NCBI GenBank assembly: GCA_964016885.1
Contig: OZ024740.1
Location: forward strand, 2,081,095 to 2,145,094
Length of the DNA: 64,000 nucleotides
DNA from: Eledone cirrhosa
Lineage: Eukaryota > Mollusca > Cephalopoda > Octopoda > Eledonidae
Direction: 5' to 3'
Shown: one piece after another, positions 29,747-42,100 of the stretch
How the letters are laid out: every line of letters starts with the position of its first letter
Position numbering within the stretch: the stretch's first letter is position 1
Program-made: the position numbers and the translations under genes
The notes under the pieces: generated by a model
Told to the model about the DNA's origin: nothing
The model's database searches: none
The model's input: only the letters and a program-made list of their open reading frames with translations

Positions 29747-29861
29747 AACTATGAATCTTCTCTTATAAATTTGTAGCACTCTATTAATATATTCTTTCAT
29801 CCTTTTACTGCTTTCATCAATTGGAATGAGGCCATGCTGGGGCACTGCCTTGAAAAGATTT

Positions 29862-30145
29862 TTGTTTTGTTTTTTGTCAGTTATTCTGAACCTAGTACAT
29901 ATTTATTTAAATCTGGTATTTATTTTATCAATCTCTATTTGTTGAACTGCTTAGTTACTCGACATAAATAAACAGCAAAGTAAATACAGATACAGACACA
30001 CACTCAGTTACACAGACAGATATATAATATATATATATATGCACAATACACAAACACACATACACACATATATATATATATGGCAGGCTTCCATACAGTT
30101 TCTGTCAACCAAATTTCATTGACAAGGTATTGGTTAACCTGATAG
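29862..30145 (-). mobile_element. SINE of second family split by microsatellite
   Basis: GGCAGGCTTCCATACAGTTTC and GACAAGGTATTGGTT at 30080-30135 are the complement of the 26140-26180 region. The 29880-29945 part (CTGAACCTAGTACATATTTA, GGTATTTATTTTATCAATCT) is the distal portion, separated by CA/TA microsatellites (29990-30080). Confidence 0.6.
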
Positions 30146-30414
30146 ATAACAACAGCCTAAGAGATGCTCTGATAATGATAAAAACAATAGACAGATAAGC
30201 AACACCCCAGGACTTACCAATATATGCAACATACAAAGAATGGCACTACTAGGCAGTGCACAGATGAAAGGTACTACCAATACAATAGAAACAACACCAA
30301 CATTGCACATATCCCAGGCACACACAGCGCTGCTCAGTAATGCAGTGATGATGGACAATAAAAATAAGACTAATAATGATGATGATAATATTAATAATTT
30401 TAATAATGATAATA
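30146..30414. other. Unrecognised DNA
   Basis: No gene or known repeat is seen. The interval ends in AATAATGATGATGATAATATTAATAAT-like simple sequence (30360-30418), which may be a SINE tail. Confidence 0.45.
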
Positions 30415-30594
30415 ATTTCTAACATAATCACAAGGCCATAAATGTTGAGGGTTTGGAGATGGTCAATCAAATCTATGAAGTACTTGACTGGTATGTTATC
30501 TCCCATGTCACCCAGTCAGAGGAAAGGCAAAGTTGACACCATAAACCACTGTGTCACAAGGCCTTTTGTCTTATGTTTTAACCAATTCTGCCAG
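30415..30594 (-). mobile_element. SINE relic, diverged
   Basis: Complement of the family body: ACTGGTATGTTATCTCCC, GGAAAGGCAAAGTTGACACC and a head-like CACTGTGTCACAAGGCCTTTTGT ... ACCAATTCTGCCA. Confidence 0.65.
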
Positions 30595-30599
30595 CCCTC

Positions 30600-30763
30600 C
30601 TCCACATCATTTCTAATTTCGGCAGAAGAGCAGCAATTAATGATGAGGGGAAAGTCAAACCAGTACAACACTGGTATGTTATTTTAGTGACCCCAGAAGG
30701 ATGAATGACAAAGTTGATTAGTTTTGGACTCAGAAGTTAAAAGGTTGTATGTAACAAAATGCT
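30600..30763 (-). mobile_element. SINE relic interrupted by the MITE
   Basis: Complement of the body (ACACTGGTATGTTATTTTAG, GGATGAATGACAAAGTTGA) and box B region. Its head is interrupted at TTAA by the MITE that follows; AGCATGTTGTCC, the expected continuation, reappears just after the MITE at 31524. Confidence 0.65.
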
Positions 30764-31523
30764 TTAACCCTTTAGCATTTAAACCGGCCGTATCTGGCCA
30801 GAATTCTCTCACCTCTTTCTGTTCAAACTGGCCATAACTGGTCACTCATACTATAAGGTATTGTTCTCAAAATAAATAATATCTAAATCTCATAGATTCG
30901 ATATTATGTGAGATATTATGTAAGGTAAAGCCTTCACTGTCACAATACAATAGTATATATAGAGTAATGTAAATGTTGTGAGATATTATGTAAGGTAAAG
31001 CCTTTACTGTGAAAATACAATAGTATATATAGAGTAATGTAAATGTTATGTGAGGTATTATGTAAGGTAAAGCCTTTGCTGTGAAAATACAATAGTAAAT
31101 ATAGAGTAATATAAATGTTATGTGAGGTAAAGCCTTTTCTGTGAAAATACAATAGTATATATAGAGTAATGTAAATGTTATGTGAGATATTATGTGAGGT
31201 AAAGCCTTTGCTGTGAAAATACAATAGTAAATATAGAGTAATGTAAATGTTGTGTGAGATATTATGTGAGGTAAAGCCTTTACTGTGACAATATAATAGT
31301 ATATATAGAGTAATGTAAATGTTATGTGAGGTAAAGCCTTTACTGTGAAAATACAATAGTATATATAGAGTAATGTAAATGTTATGTGAGGTAAAGCCTT
31401 TATTGTGAAAATACAATAGTATATATAGAGTAATGTAAATGGTATGAGATATTATGTGAGGTAAAGCCTTAACTGTGAAAATACAATAGTAAATATAGAG
31501 TAATGTAAATGTTAAAGGGTTAA
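30764..31523. mobile_element. piggyBac-type MITE expanded by an internal ~60-bp minisatellite
   Basis: TTAA at both ends (30764-30767 and 31520-31523), left terminus CCCTTTAGCATTTAAACCGG and right terminus complementary as AATGTTAAAGGG. 760 bp against 218 bp for the basic form at 12374-12591. Interior: about nine or ten units of GTGAGGTAAAGCCTTTACTG ... AGAGTAATGTAAATG, 60 bp each, some with a 12-bp GAGATATTATGT insertion. No coding capacity. Confidence 0.78.
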
Positions 31524-31706
31524 AGCATGTTGTCCATAGAGTTACGGCCCTTTATTCTGAGTTCAAATCCTATCGAGGTTAACTTTGCCTTTCATCCTTA
31601 CAGGGTCAATAAAATAAAGTACCAGTAATGCACTGGGGTCAATTTAATCGACTTTCCCCACCCCTAAGTTGTTAACCTGGTGCCTAAACCAGAAACCATT
31701 ATTGTT
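31521..31706 (+). mobile_element. tRNA-derived SINE
   Basis: Head remnant, CTGAGTTCAAATCCTATCG, AACTTTGCCTTTCATCCTTA, GGGTCAATAAAATAAAGTAC, TTAACCTGGTGCCTAAACC, tail AGAAACCATTATTG. Confidence 0.85.
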
Positions 31707-31959
31707 TTTCTTTGTTGTGTTATATACTATGATGTTAAATATCCTTGGCAAAGTAATGAACATCACAACATCCACTTTTTTTCTGTTTCTATCAAAAATA
31801 TTTTTATTATTCAATTTGTACAATAATTTGTTACAATAAAATTGTAAACATTTTTTATTTCATTTCAAATTGAGATTTTATTAATAAAATATTATTTTAA
31901 ATAAATTATTTTTATGTGCTTTCCTTTTTGAATGTTAGCGGTTTTTTTAAATTCATATA
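31707..31959. other. AT-rich spacer
   Basis: No gene or recognised repeat. Confidence 0.4.
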
Positions 31960-32067
31960 TATTATATACATATATATATATATGTGTGTGTGTATATATA
32001 TATATATATATGTGCATGTGTGTGTGTATGTATATATATATATATATATGTGCATGTGTGTGTGTAT
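31960..32067. repeat. (TA)n/(TG)n microsatellite
   Basis: Two copies of a TATATATGTGCATGTGTGTGTGTATG-like block between TA runs. The same block recurs many times in 32419-33070. Confidence 0.95.
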
Positions 32068-32416
32068 GTATCATCATCATCATCATCATCATCATTTTAC
32101 GTCAGCTTTTCCCTGCTTGCAAGGGTGGGACGGAAACTGGTTCTGGCTTGATTTCTACAGCTGGATGCCCTTCCTAACACCAACCTCATTTACAGTGAGT
32201 GCTGGGTGCTTTTTTGCCATGGCACCTCCACGACCACTTAGCAGTGGAATGATAGGGACCCCTGCCCCTATCATCTCATTTCTACAGCTGAGTAAACTGG
32301 AGCAATGTGAAATAAAGTGTCTTGCTCAAGGAAACAACACATCACCCGGTCTGAGAATTGAACTCACAACCTTTCGATTGCAAGGCCAATGCTCTAACCA
32401 CTAAGCCATATGCCTC

Positions 32417-32417
<1 letters not shown>
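32068..32417 (-). mobile_element. tRNA-headed SINE with LINE-derived tail, full length
   Basis: On the sense strand: GGCTTAGTGGTTAGAGCATTG (box A region, 32385-32405), TTGTGAGTTCAATTCTC (box B), a central domain with TTTCCTTGAGCAAGACACTT and CTGTAGAAATGAGATGATAG, then a tail AAAAAAGCACCCAGCACTCA ... AGGAAGGGCATCCAGCTG and (GATGAT)n at 32068-32094. The tail matches the 3' UTR of LINE copy 3 (11185-11335). Promoter and partner LINE are inferred from these similarities. A conserved central domain of this kind is known from mollusc SINE superfamilies; exact family not assigned. Confidence 0.85.
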
Positions 32418-32460
<43 letters not shown>

Positions 32461-32504
32461 CATGTGTGTGTGTATGCATATATATATATATATATATATA
32501 TGTG

Positions 32505-32589
<85 letters not shown>

Positions 32590-32656
32590 ATGTATATATA
32601 TATATATATGTGCATGTGTGTGTGTGTATGTATATATATATATATATATATGTGCA

Positions 32657-32691
<35 letters not shown>

Positions 32692-32702
32692 GTGCATGTG
32701 TG

Positions 32703-32733
<31 letters not shown>

Positions 32734-32878
32734 ATATATATATATATGTGTGTGTGTGGATATATGTGTGTATATATATATGTGTGTATGTATGTATGTG
32801 TGTGTGTATGTATATATGTATATATATGTGTGTGTGTGTGTGTATATATGTGTGTGTGTGTATGTATATATGTATATA

Positions 32879-32925
<47 letters not shown>

Positions 32926-33028
32926 ATATATATGTGTGTGTGTGTATGTATATATATATGTTTGTGTGTATGTATATGTGTGTGTCTTTGTATGTTTATA
33001 TACATGCATGTATGAATGTAGTATGTAG

Positions 33029-33072
<44 letters not shown>
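32418..33072. repeat. Compound (TA)n/(TG)n/TATG microsatellite, 650 bp
   Basis: Continuous alternation of pyrimidine and purine with blocks TATATATGTGCATGTGTGTG. Long open frames on both strands (Ile/Tyr/Val/Cys or His/Thr) are artefacts of the repeats. Confidence 0.97.
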
Positions 33073-33073
<1 letters not shown>

Positions 33074-33330
33074 TATATATTAGGAAAATAAGAAAAAAAT
33101 AGAAAATGCTAATAGGATTTTCTCTTAGAAAAACAGAAAAGCAATTTATAGAACCGGTTTCAATCGATGAAATTTCTGACTTCTTCATGCTACAGGAAAT
33201 ATGGTAAAATTAAGGTGTATATTAATTAGAAGAGGATATTAGCGAACGTAGTTTACATATATATAAACATTCACGTTTCCGTTTCTCTCTTTCTCTCTCT
33301 TCCTTGGTGATGTGCTGATATATATATGTT
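33073..33330. other. Unique or unclassified AT-rich DNA
   Basis: Contains AGAACCGGTTTCAATCGATGAA and GACTTCTTCATGCTACAGGA, which look like part of an interspersed repeat but no second copy is in the window. Confidence 0.35.
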
Positions 33331-33592
33331 CATCATTTGTTTTCACATCTGCTTTCCCTGCTAACAAGGGCTGGATGAGTCTACATAGACCAAGTCAGTA
33401 CTGAAGCAAGGCTACCGATCTCCCAGACAGGCCAGAGATCTGTGTCTCGTTTTATATATGGTTGACGCTCCACCAAGTGTGCAGGAGAGGTTGTCATGTC
33501 TTTCACACAAATGTCAGTCCTCCTACTCTTTTGTTTGGCAAGATTCTTATAGCTGGATGCCCTTCCTATCGCCAACACTTTACAAGGCCAGG
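33331..33592 (-). mobile_element. Solo LINE/SINE tail, other subfamily
   Basis: CATCATTTGTTTTCACATCTGC and CCTGCTAACAAGGGC at one end, and AGCTGGATGCCCTTCCTATCGCCAAC at the other, matching the conserved tail block of the LINEs in reverse complement. The middle is not related to the other copies. Confidence 0.6.
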
Positions 33593-33782
33593 TGTGTTAA
33601 AACTGAATTAGATGGGGACAGATGTGTAAAGACTGGAACAGAGGTGTGAAGACTGAAACAGATGTGTAAAGACTGGAACAGAGGTGTAAAGACTGGAACA
33701 GATGTGTAAAGACTGGAACAGAGGTGTGAAGACTGGAACAGAGGTGTAAAGACTGGAACAGAGGTGTGAAGACTGAAAAATA
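33593..33782. repeat. 20-bp minisatellite
   Basis: About nine units of GAGGTGTAAAGACTGGAACA with GAT/GAG and GTGAA/GTAAA variants. Confidence 0.95.
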
Positions 33783-33879
33783 AGATAGAATAGATGCAGT
33801 AAAATAGGATTAGAATTGACAAAATAAGAACAGATCTGTTAAAACAGAAAAATGGATTCACAAGATCAGATGTATTGAG

Positions 33880-34322
33880 ACATGTAGAGATAAGTGTGTA
33901 AATAGAGAAGTAAATGTGTTAAGATAGAGATAAGTGTGTAAATAGAGAAGGAAATGTGTTAAGATAGAGTTAAGTGTGTAAATAGAGAAGTAAATGTGTT
34001 AAGATAGAGTTAAGTGTGTAAATAGAGAATGAAATATGTTAAGATAGAGATAAGTGTGTAAATAGAGAAGGAAATGTGTTAAGATAGAGTTAAGTGTGTA
34101 AATAGAGAATGAAATATGTTAAGATAGAGATAAGTGTGTAAATAGAGAAGGAAATGTGTTAAGATAGAGTTAAGTGTGTAAGTAGAGAAGGAAATGTTTT
34201 CATATAGAAATAAATGTGTAAATAGAGAAGGAAATGTGTTAAGATAGAGATAAGTGGGTAAGTAGAGAAGGAAATGTTTTCATATAGAAATAAATGTGTA
34301 AATAGAGAAGGAAATGTGTACA
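33880..34322. repeat. 40-bp minisatellite
   Basis: About eleven units of AAGATAGAGATAAGTGTGTA + AATAGAGAAGGAAATGTGTT. Variants (GAGTTA/GAGATA, AAT/AAG) recur every second to third unit, suggesting block duplications. Confidence 0.95.
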
Positions 34323-34592
34323 AGATGTGTGTAAGAAATGTGTATATGTTTTGTTGTGTGTGCAATGTGTGTAAAAACCATTGTAATGTATGTGGTGTGT
34401 GTGTAGTATGTGGTATGTATAGTATGTGGTGTGTGTAGTATGTGGTGTGTATAGTATGTGGTGTGTAGTATGTGGTGTGTAGCATGTAGTGTGTAGTATG
34501 TGGTCTGTGGTATGTGTTGTATGTGGTGTGTAGTACATGGTCTGTGTAGTGTGTGGTGTGTGTGTAGTATGTGGTGTGTAGTATGTAGTATG

Positions 34593-37500
34593 TGGAATGT
34601 GTAGTAAGGGTGTATAGTATGAAGTGTGTGTGTATTATGTGGTATGTAGTATCTGGTGTGTGTGTAGTATATGGTGTATAGTATGTGGTATGTATTATGT
34701 GGTGTGTGTGTGTAGTATATGGTGTATAGTATGTGGTATGTATTATGTGGTGTGTGTAATATGTGGTGTATAGTATGTGGTATGTAGTATGTGGTGTGTG
34801 TAATATGTGGTGTATAGTATGTGGTATGTATTATGTGGTGTGTGTAATATGTGGTATGTAGTATGTGGTGTGTGTGTAGTATGTGGTATGTATTATGTGG
34901 TGTGTGTAATATGTGGTGTATAGTATGTGGTATGTAGTATGTGGTGTGTGTAATATGTGGTGTATAGTATGTGGTATGTAGTATGTGGTGTGTGTAATAT
35001 GTGGTGTATAGTATGTGGTATGTATTATGTGGTGTGTGTAATATGTGGTATGTAGTATGTGGTGTGTGTGTAGTATGTGGTATGTATTATGTGGTGTGTG
35101 TAATATGTGGTATGTAGTATGTGGTGTGTGTGTAGTATGTGGTATGTATTATGTGGTGTGTGTGTAGTATATGGTGTATAGTATGTGGTATGTAGTATGT
35201 GGTGTGTGTGTAGTATATGGTGTATAGTATGTGGTATGTAGTATGTGGTATGTATTATGTGGTGTATAGTATGTGGTATGTAGTATGTGGTGTGTGTGTA
35301 GTATATGGTGTATAGTATGTGGTATGTAGTATGTGGTGTGTGTGTAGTATATGGTGTATAGTATGTGGTATGTATTATGTGGTGTGTGTGTAGTATATGG
35401 TGTATAGTATGTGGTATGTATTATGTGGTGTGTGTGTAGTATGTGGTGTATAGTATGTGGTATGTATTATGTGGTGTGTGTAGTATGTGGTGTGTGTGTA
35501 GTATATGGTGTATAGTATGTGGTATGTAGTATGTGGTGTGTGTGTAGTATATGGTGTATAGTATGTGGTATGTATTATGTGGTGTGTGTGTAGTATATGG
35601 TGTATAGTATGTGGTATGTATTATGTGGTGTGTGTAGTATGTGGTATGTATTATGTGGTGTGTGTAGTATGTGGTGTATAGTATGTGGTATGTATTATGT
35701 GGTGTGTGTGTAGTATGTGGTGTATAGTATGTGGTATGTATTATGTGGTGTGTGTGTAGTATGTGGTGTATAGTATGTGGTATGTATTATGTGGTGTGTG
35801 TGTAGTATATGGTGTATAGTATGTGGTATGTATTATGTGGTGTGTGTGTAGTATGTGGTATGTATTATGTGGTGTGTGTGTAGTATGTGGTGTATAGTAT
35901 GTGGTATGTAGTATGTGGTGTGTGTGTAGTATATGGTGTATAGTATGTGGTATGTATTATGTGGTGTGTGTGTAGTATATGGTGTATAGTATGTGGTATG
36001 TATTATGTGGTGTGTGTGTAATATGTGGTGTATAGTATGTGGTATGTATTATGTGGTGTGTGTGTGTAGTATATGGTGTATAGTATGTGGTGTGTGTGTA
36101 GTATATGGTGTATAGTATGTGGTGTGTGTGTAGTATATGGTGTATAGTATGTGGTATGTAGTATGTGGTGTGTGTGTAATATGTGGTGTATAGTATGTGG
36201 TATGTATTATGTGGTGTGTGTGTGTAGTATATGGTGTATAGTATGTGGTGTGTGTGTAGTATATGGTGTATAGTATGTTGTATGTATTATGTGGTGTGTG
36301 TGTAGTATATGGTGTATAGTATGTGGTATGTATTATGTGGTGTGTGTGTAGTATATGGTGTATAGTATGTGGTGTGTGTGTAGTATGTGGTGTATAGTAT
36401 GTGGTGTGTGTGTAGTATATGGTGTATAGTATGTGGTGTGTGTGTAGTATATGGTGTATAGTATGTGGTATGTAGTATGTGGTGTGTGTGTAATATGTGG
36501 TGTATAGTATGTGGTATGTATTATGTGGTGTGTGTGTGTAGTATATGGTGTATAGTATGTGGTGTGTGTGTAGTATATGGTGTATAGTATGTGGTATGTA
36601 TTATGTGGTGTGTGTGTAGTATATGGTGTATAGTCTGTGGTATGTATTATGTGGTGTGTGTGTAGTATATGGTGTATAGTATGTTGTATGTATTATGTGG
36701 TGTGTGTAGTATGTGGTATGTATTATGTGGTGTGTGTGTAGTATGTGGTGAGTAGTATGTGGTGAGTAGTATGGGGTGTGTTGTATGTGGTGGCTGTTGT
36801 ATGTAGTATGTGGTGTGTGTAGTATGTGGCGAGTAGTATGTGGTGTGTGTGGTATGTAGTATGTGGTGTGTAGTATGTGGTGTGTTGTATGTGGTGTGTA
36901 GTATGTGGTGAGTAGTATGTGGTGGCTGTTGTATGTGGTGTGTGTGGTGTGTAGTATGTGGTGGCTGTTGTATGTGGTGTGTGTGGTATGTAGTATGGAG
37001 TGTGTAGTATGTGGTGTGTAGTATGTGGTGTGTGTGGTATGTGGTGAGTAGTATGTGGTGTGTGTAGTATGTGGTGGCTGTAGTATGTGGTGGCTGTTGT
37101 ATGTGGTGTGTGTGGTATGTAGTATGGGGTGTGTAGTATGTGGTGAGTAGTATGTGGTGTGTGTGGTATGTAGTATGTGGTGTGTAGTATGGTGTGTGTA
37201 GTATGTGGTGTGTGTAGTATGTGGTGGGTGTTGTATGTGGTGTGTGTAGTATGTGGTGTGTAGTATGGTGTGTGTAGTATGTGGTGGGTGTTGTATGTGG
37301 TGTGTGTGGTATGTAGTATGTGGTGTGTAGTATGTAGTATGTGGTGTGTGTGTAGTATGTCGTGTGTGTAGTATGTGGTGTGTGTGAAGCATGTGGTCTG
37401 TAGTGTGTGTAGTAAGTGGTCTGTAGTATGTGGTGTGTGTTTAGTATGGGATATGTTGTATGTGGTGTGTGTAGTATTTGGTCTGTATTATTTGGTGTGT

Positions 37501-39180
37501 AGTATGTGGTGTGTATGTAGTATGTGGTGTGTGTAGTATGTGGTGTGTAATATGTGGTGTGTATAGTATATGGTGTGTGTGTAGTATGTGGTGTGTGCAA
37601 TATATGGTGTATAGTATGTGGTGTGTGTAGTTTGTGCTTTGGAGTATGTGGTGTGTATAGTATGTGGTGTGTGTAGTTTGTGCTTTGGAATATGTGGTGT
37701 GTGTGTATTATGTGATATGTGTAGTATATGGTATGTGTAGTAGGTGGTGTGTAGTATGTAGTATGTGGTGTGTGTAGTATGTGGTTTGTGTTGTATATGG
37801 TGTGTGTAATATGTGGGGGTGTAGTATGTGGTTGGTAGTATGTGGTGTGTGTAGTATCTGGTGTGTAGTATGTGTTGTGACATGTGGTGTGGAGTATGAG
37901 AGGTGTAGTTTGTGGTGTATGTAGTATATGGTGTGTGTGTAGCATGTGGTCTGTAGTATGTGGTGTGTGTTGTATGTGCTGTGTGTGTAGTATGTGGTGT
38001 GTGTTGTATATGGTGTGTGTAGTATGTGGTGTGTGTAGTATGTGGTGTGTAGTATGTGGAGTCTAGTATGTGTTGTGTAGTATATGGTGTGTATAGTATG
38101 TGTAGTATGTGGTGTGTGTAGTATGTGTTGTTTAGTATGTCGTGTGTAGTATGTTGTGTGTGTAGTATGTGGTGTGTGTAATATGTGGTGAATAGTATAT
38201 GGGGTGTGTAGTATGTAGTGGGTGTAGTATGTGGTGTGTGTAGCATGTGGTGTGTAGTATGTGGTGTCTAGTATGTGGTGTGTAGTGTGTAGTATGTGGT
38301 ACCTAGAAAGTGGTGTCTGTAGAATGTAGTGTGTAGTATGTGGTGTGTGTAGTATGTGTTGTTTAGTATGTAGTGTGTTTGTTGTATGTGGTGAGTAGTA
38401 TGTGGTGTGTGCAGTATGTAGTGGGTGTAGTATATGGTGTGTAGTATGTAGTGTGTGTGTAGTATGTGCTGTGTAGCATATGGTGTGTAGTATGTGGTGT
38501 GTAGTACATGGTCTGTGTAGTGTGTGGTGTGTGTGTGTAGTATATGGTGTATAGTATTTTGTATGTAGTATGTGGTGTGTATAGTATGAAGTGTGTGTGT
38601 AGTATGTGGTATGTGTGTAGTATGTGGTGTGTGTAGTATGTGGTATGTGTGTAGTATGTGGTGTGTGTAGTGTGTGGTGTGTGTGTAGTATGTGGTGTGT
38701 GTAGTATGTGGTGTATAGTATGTGGTATGTATTATGTGGTGTGTGGAGTATGTGGACTGTGTAGTATGTGGGGGGTGTAGTACGTGGTGAGTAGTATGTG
38801 GTGGGTGTCGTATGTAGTATGTGGTGTGTGTGTAGTATGTCGTGTGTGTGTAGTATGTCGTGTGTGTGTGTATGTGGTGTGTAGTATGTGGTGTGTGTAG
38901 TATGTGGTGTGTGTAGTATGTGGTGTGTGTGAAGCATGTGGTCTGTAGTGTGTGTTGTATGAAGTGTGTGTAGTAAGTGGTCTGTAGTATGTGGTGTGTG
39001 TAGTATTTGGTGTGTGCGTAGTATGTGGTGTGTGTGTAGTATGTGGTGTGGGTGTAGTATGTGGTGTGTATGTAGTATGTGGTGTGTGTAGTATGTGGTG
39101 TGTAGTATTTGGTGTGTAGTATATGGTGTGTGTGTAGTATGTGGTGTGTGTGTAGTATGTGGTGTGTAGTATGTAGTATG
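34593..39180. repeat. Higher-order repeat block 1 (~4.6 kb)
   Basis: Begins with the landmark TGGAATGTGTAGTAAGGGTG, which recurs at 39181. The block contains the ACCTAGAAAGTGGTGTCTGT landmark at 38301 and GTCTGTAGTGTGTGTTGTAT near 38941. Confidence 0.8.
34650..36720. repeat. Sub-array of ~46-bp higher-order unit
   Basis: Regular alternation TAGTATATGGTGTATAGTAT then GTGGTATGTATTATGTGGTGTGTGTG, about 46 bp and repeated dozens of times with small deletions. A shorter version is present at 39230-40270. Confidence 0.88.
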
Positions 39181-42100
39181 TGGAATGTGTAGTAAGGGTG
39201 TATAGTATGAAGTGTGTGTGTATTATGTGGTATGTAGTATATGGTGTATAGTATGTGGTATGTATTATGTGGTGTGTGTGTGTAGTATATGGTGTATAGT
39301 ATGTGGTATGTATTATGTGGTGTGTGTAATATGTGGTGTATAGTATGTGGTATGTAGTATGTGGTGTGTGTAATATGTGGTGTATAGTATGTGGTATGTA
39401 TTATGTAGTGTGTGTAATATGTGGTATGTGGTATGTGGTGTGTGTGTAGTATGTGGTATGTATTATGTGGTGTGTGTGTAGTATATGGTGTATAGTATGT
39501 GGTATGTAGTATGTGGTGTGTGTGTAGTATATGGTGTATAGTATGTGGTATGTATTATGTGGTGTGTGTGTAGTATATGGTGTATAGTATGTGGTATGTA
39601 TTATGTGGTGTGTGTGTAGTATGTGGTGTATAGTATGTGGTATGTATTATGTGGTGTGTGTAGTATGTGGTGTGTGTGTAGTATATGGTGTATAGTATGT
39701 GGTATGTATTATGTGGTGTGTGTGTAGTATATGGTGTATAGTATGTGGTATGTATTATGTGGTGTGTGTGTAGTATATGGTGTATAGTATGTGGTATGTA
39801 GTATGTGGTGTGTGTGTAATATGTGGTGTATAGTATGTGGTATGTAGTATGTGGTGTATAGTATGTGGTATGTATTATGTGGTGTGTGTGTGTAGTATAT
39901 GGTGTATAGTATGTGGTGTGTGTGTAGTATATGGTGTATAGTATGTGGTATGTATTATGTGGTGTGTGTAGTATATGGTGTATAGTATGTGGTATGTATT
40001 ATGTGGTGTGTATAGTATGTGGTATGTATTATGTGGTGTGTGTGTAGTATATGGTGTATAGTATGTGGTATGTATTATGTGGTGTGTGTAGTATGTGGTA
40101 TGTATTATGTGGTGTGTGTGTAGTATATGGTGTATAGTATGTGGTATGTATTATGTGGTGTGTGTAGTATGTGGTATGTATTATGTGGTGTGTGTGTAGT
40201 ATATGGTGTATAGTATGTGGTATGTATTATGTGGTGTGTGTAGTATGTGGTATGTATTATGTGGTGTGTGTGTAGTATGTGGTGAGTAGTATGTGGTGAG
40301 TAGTATGGGGTGTGTTGTATGTGGTGGCTGTTGTATGTAGTATGTGGTGTGTGTAGTATGTGGCGAGTAGTATGTGGTGTGTGTGGTGTGTAGTATGTGG
40401 TGTGTTGTATGTGGTGTGTAGTATGTGGTGAGTAGTATGTGGTGGCTGTTGTATGTGGTGTGTGTGGTGTGTAGTATGTGGTGTGTGTGGTATGTAGTAT
40501 GGAGTGTGTAGTATGTGGTGAGTAGTATGTGGTGTGTAGTATGTGGTGTGTGTGGTATGTGGTGAGTAGTATGTGGTGTGTGTAGTATGTGGTGGCTGTT
40601 GTATGTGGTGTGTGTGGTATGTAGTATGTGGTGTGTAGTATGTGGTGTGTTGTATGTGGTGTGTAGTATGTGGTGAGTAGTATGTGGTGGCTGTTGTATG
40701 TGGTGTGTGTGGTGTGTAGTATGTGGTGGCTGTTGTATGTGGTGTGTGTGGTATGTAGTATGGAGTGTGTAGTATGTGGTGAGTAGTATGTGGTGTGTAG
40801 TATGTGGTGTGTGTGGTATGTGGTGAGTAGTATGTGGTGTGTGTAGTATGTGGTGGCTGTTGTATGTGGTGTGTGTGGTATGTAGTATGGGGTGTGTAGT
40901 ATGTGGTGAGTAGTATGTGGTGTGTGTGGTATGTAGTATGTGGTGTGTAGTATGGTGTGTGTAGTATGTGGTGGGTGTTGTATGTGGTGTGTGTAGTATG
41001 TGGTGTGTAGTATGGGGTGTGTAGTATGTGGCGAGTAGTATGTGGTGTGTGTAGTATGTGGTGTGTGTAGTATGTGGTGGGTGTTGTATGTGGTGTGTGT
41101 GGTATGTAGTATGTGGTGTGTAGTATGTAGTATGTGGTGTGTGTGTAGTATGTCGTGTGTGTAGTATGTGGTGTGTGTGAAGCATGTGGTCTGTAGTGTG
41201 TGTAGTAAGTGGTCTGTAGTATGTGGTGTGTGTTTAGTATGGGATATGTTGTATGTGGTGTGTGTAGTATTTGGTCTGTATTATTTGGTGTGTAGTATGT
41301 GGTGTGTATGTAGTATGTGGTGTGTGTAGTATGTGGTGTGTAGTATGTGGTGTGTAATATGTGGTGTGTATAGTATATGGTGTGTGTGTAGTATGTGGTG
41401 TGTGCAATATATGGTGTATAGTATGTGGTGTGTGTAGTTTGTGCTTTGGAGTATGTGGTGTGTATAGTATGTGGTGTGTGTAGTTTGTGCTTTGGAATAT
41501 GTGGTGTGTGTGTATTATGTGATATGTGTAGTATATGGTATGTGTAGTAGGTGGTGTGTAGTATGTAGTATGTGGTGTGTGTAGTATGTGGTTTGTGTTG
41601 TATATGGTGTGTGTAATATGTGGGGGTGTAGTATGTGGTTGGTAGTATGTGGTGTGTGTAGTATCTGGTGTGTAGTATGTGTTGTGACATGTGGTGTGGA
41701 GTATGAGAGGTGTAGTTTGTGGTGTATGTAGTATATGGTGTGTGTGTAGCATGTGGTCTGTAGTATGTGGTGTGTGTTGTATGTGCTGTGTGTGTAGTAT
41801 GTGGTGTGTGTTGTATATGGTGTGTGTAGTATGTGGAGTCTAGTATGTGTTGTGTAGTATATGGTGTGTATAGTATGTGTAGTATGTGGTGTGTGTAGTA
41901 TGTGTTGTTTAGTATGTCGTGTGTAGTATGTTGTGTGTGTAGTATGTGGTGTCTGTAATATGTGGTGAATAGTATATGGGGTGTGTAGTATGTAGTGGGT
42001 GTAGTATGTGGTGTGTGTAGCATGTGGTGTGTAGTATGTGGTGTCTAGTATGTGGTGTGTAGTGTGTAGTATGTGGTACCTAGAAAGTGGTGTCTGTAGA

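Noticed and set aside
32068..32417. Functional tRNA gene in the second SINE family
   Set aside because: The head is tRNA-like, but it is followed by a SINE central domain and a LINE tail.
32358..33188. Long frames of 190-264 codons on both strands
   Set aside because: They are produced by (TA)n/(TG)n microsatellite; amino acid content is only Ile/Tyr/Val/Cys or His/Thr.
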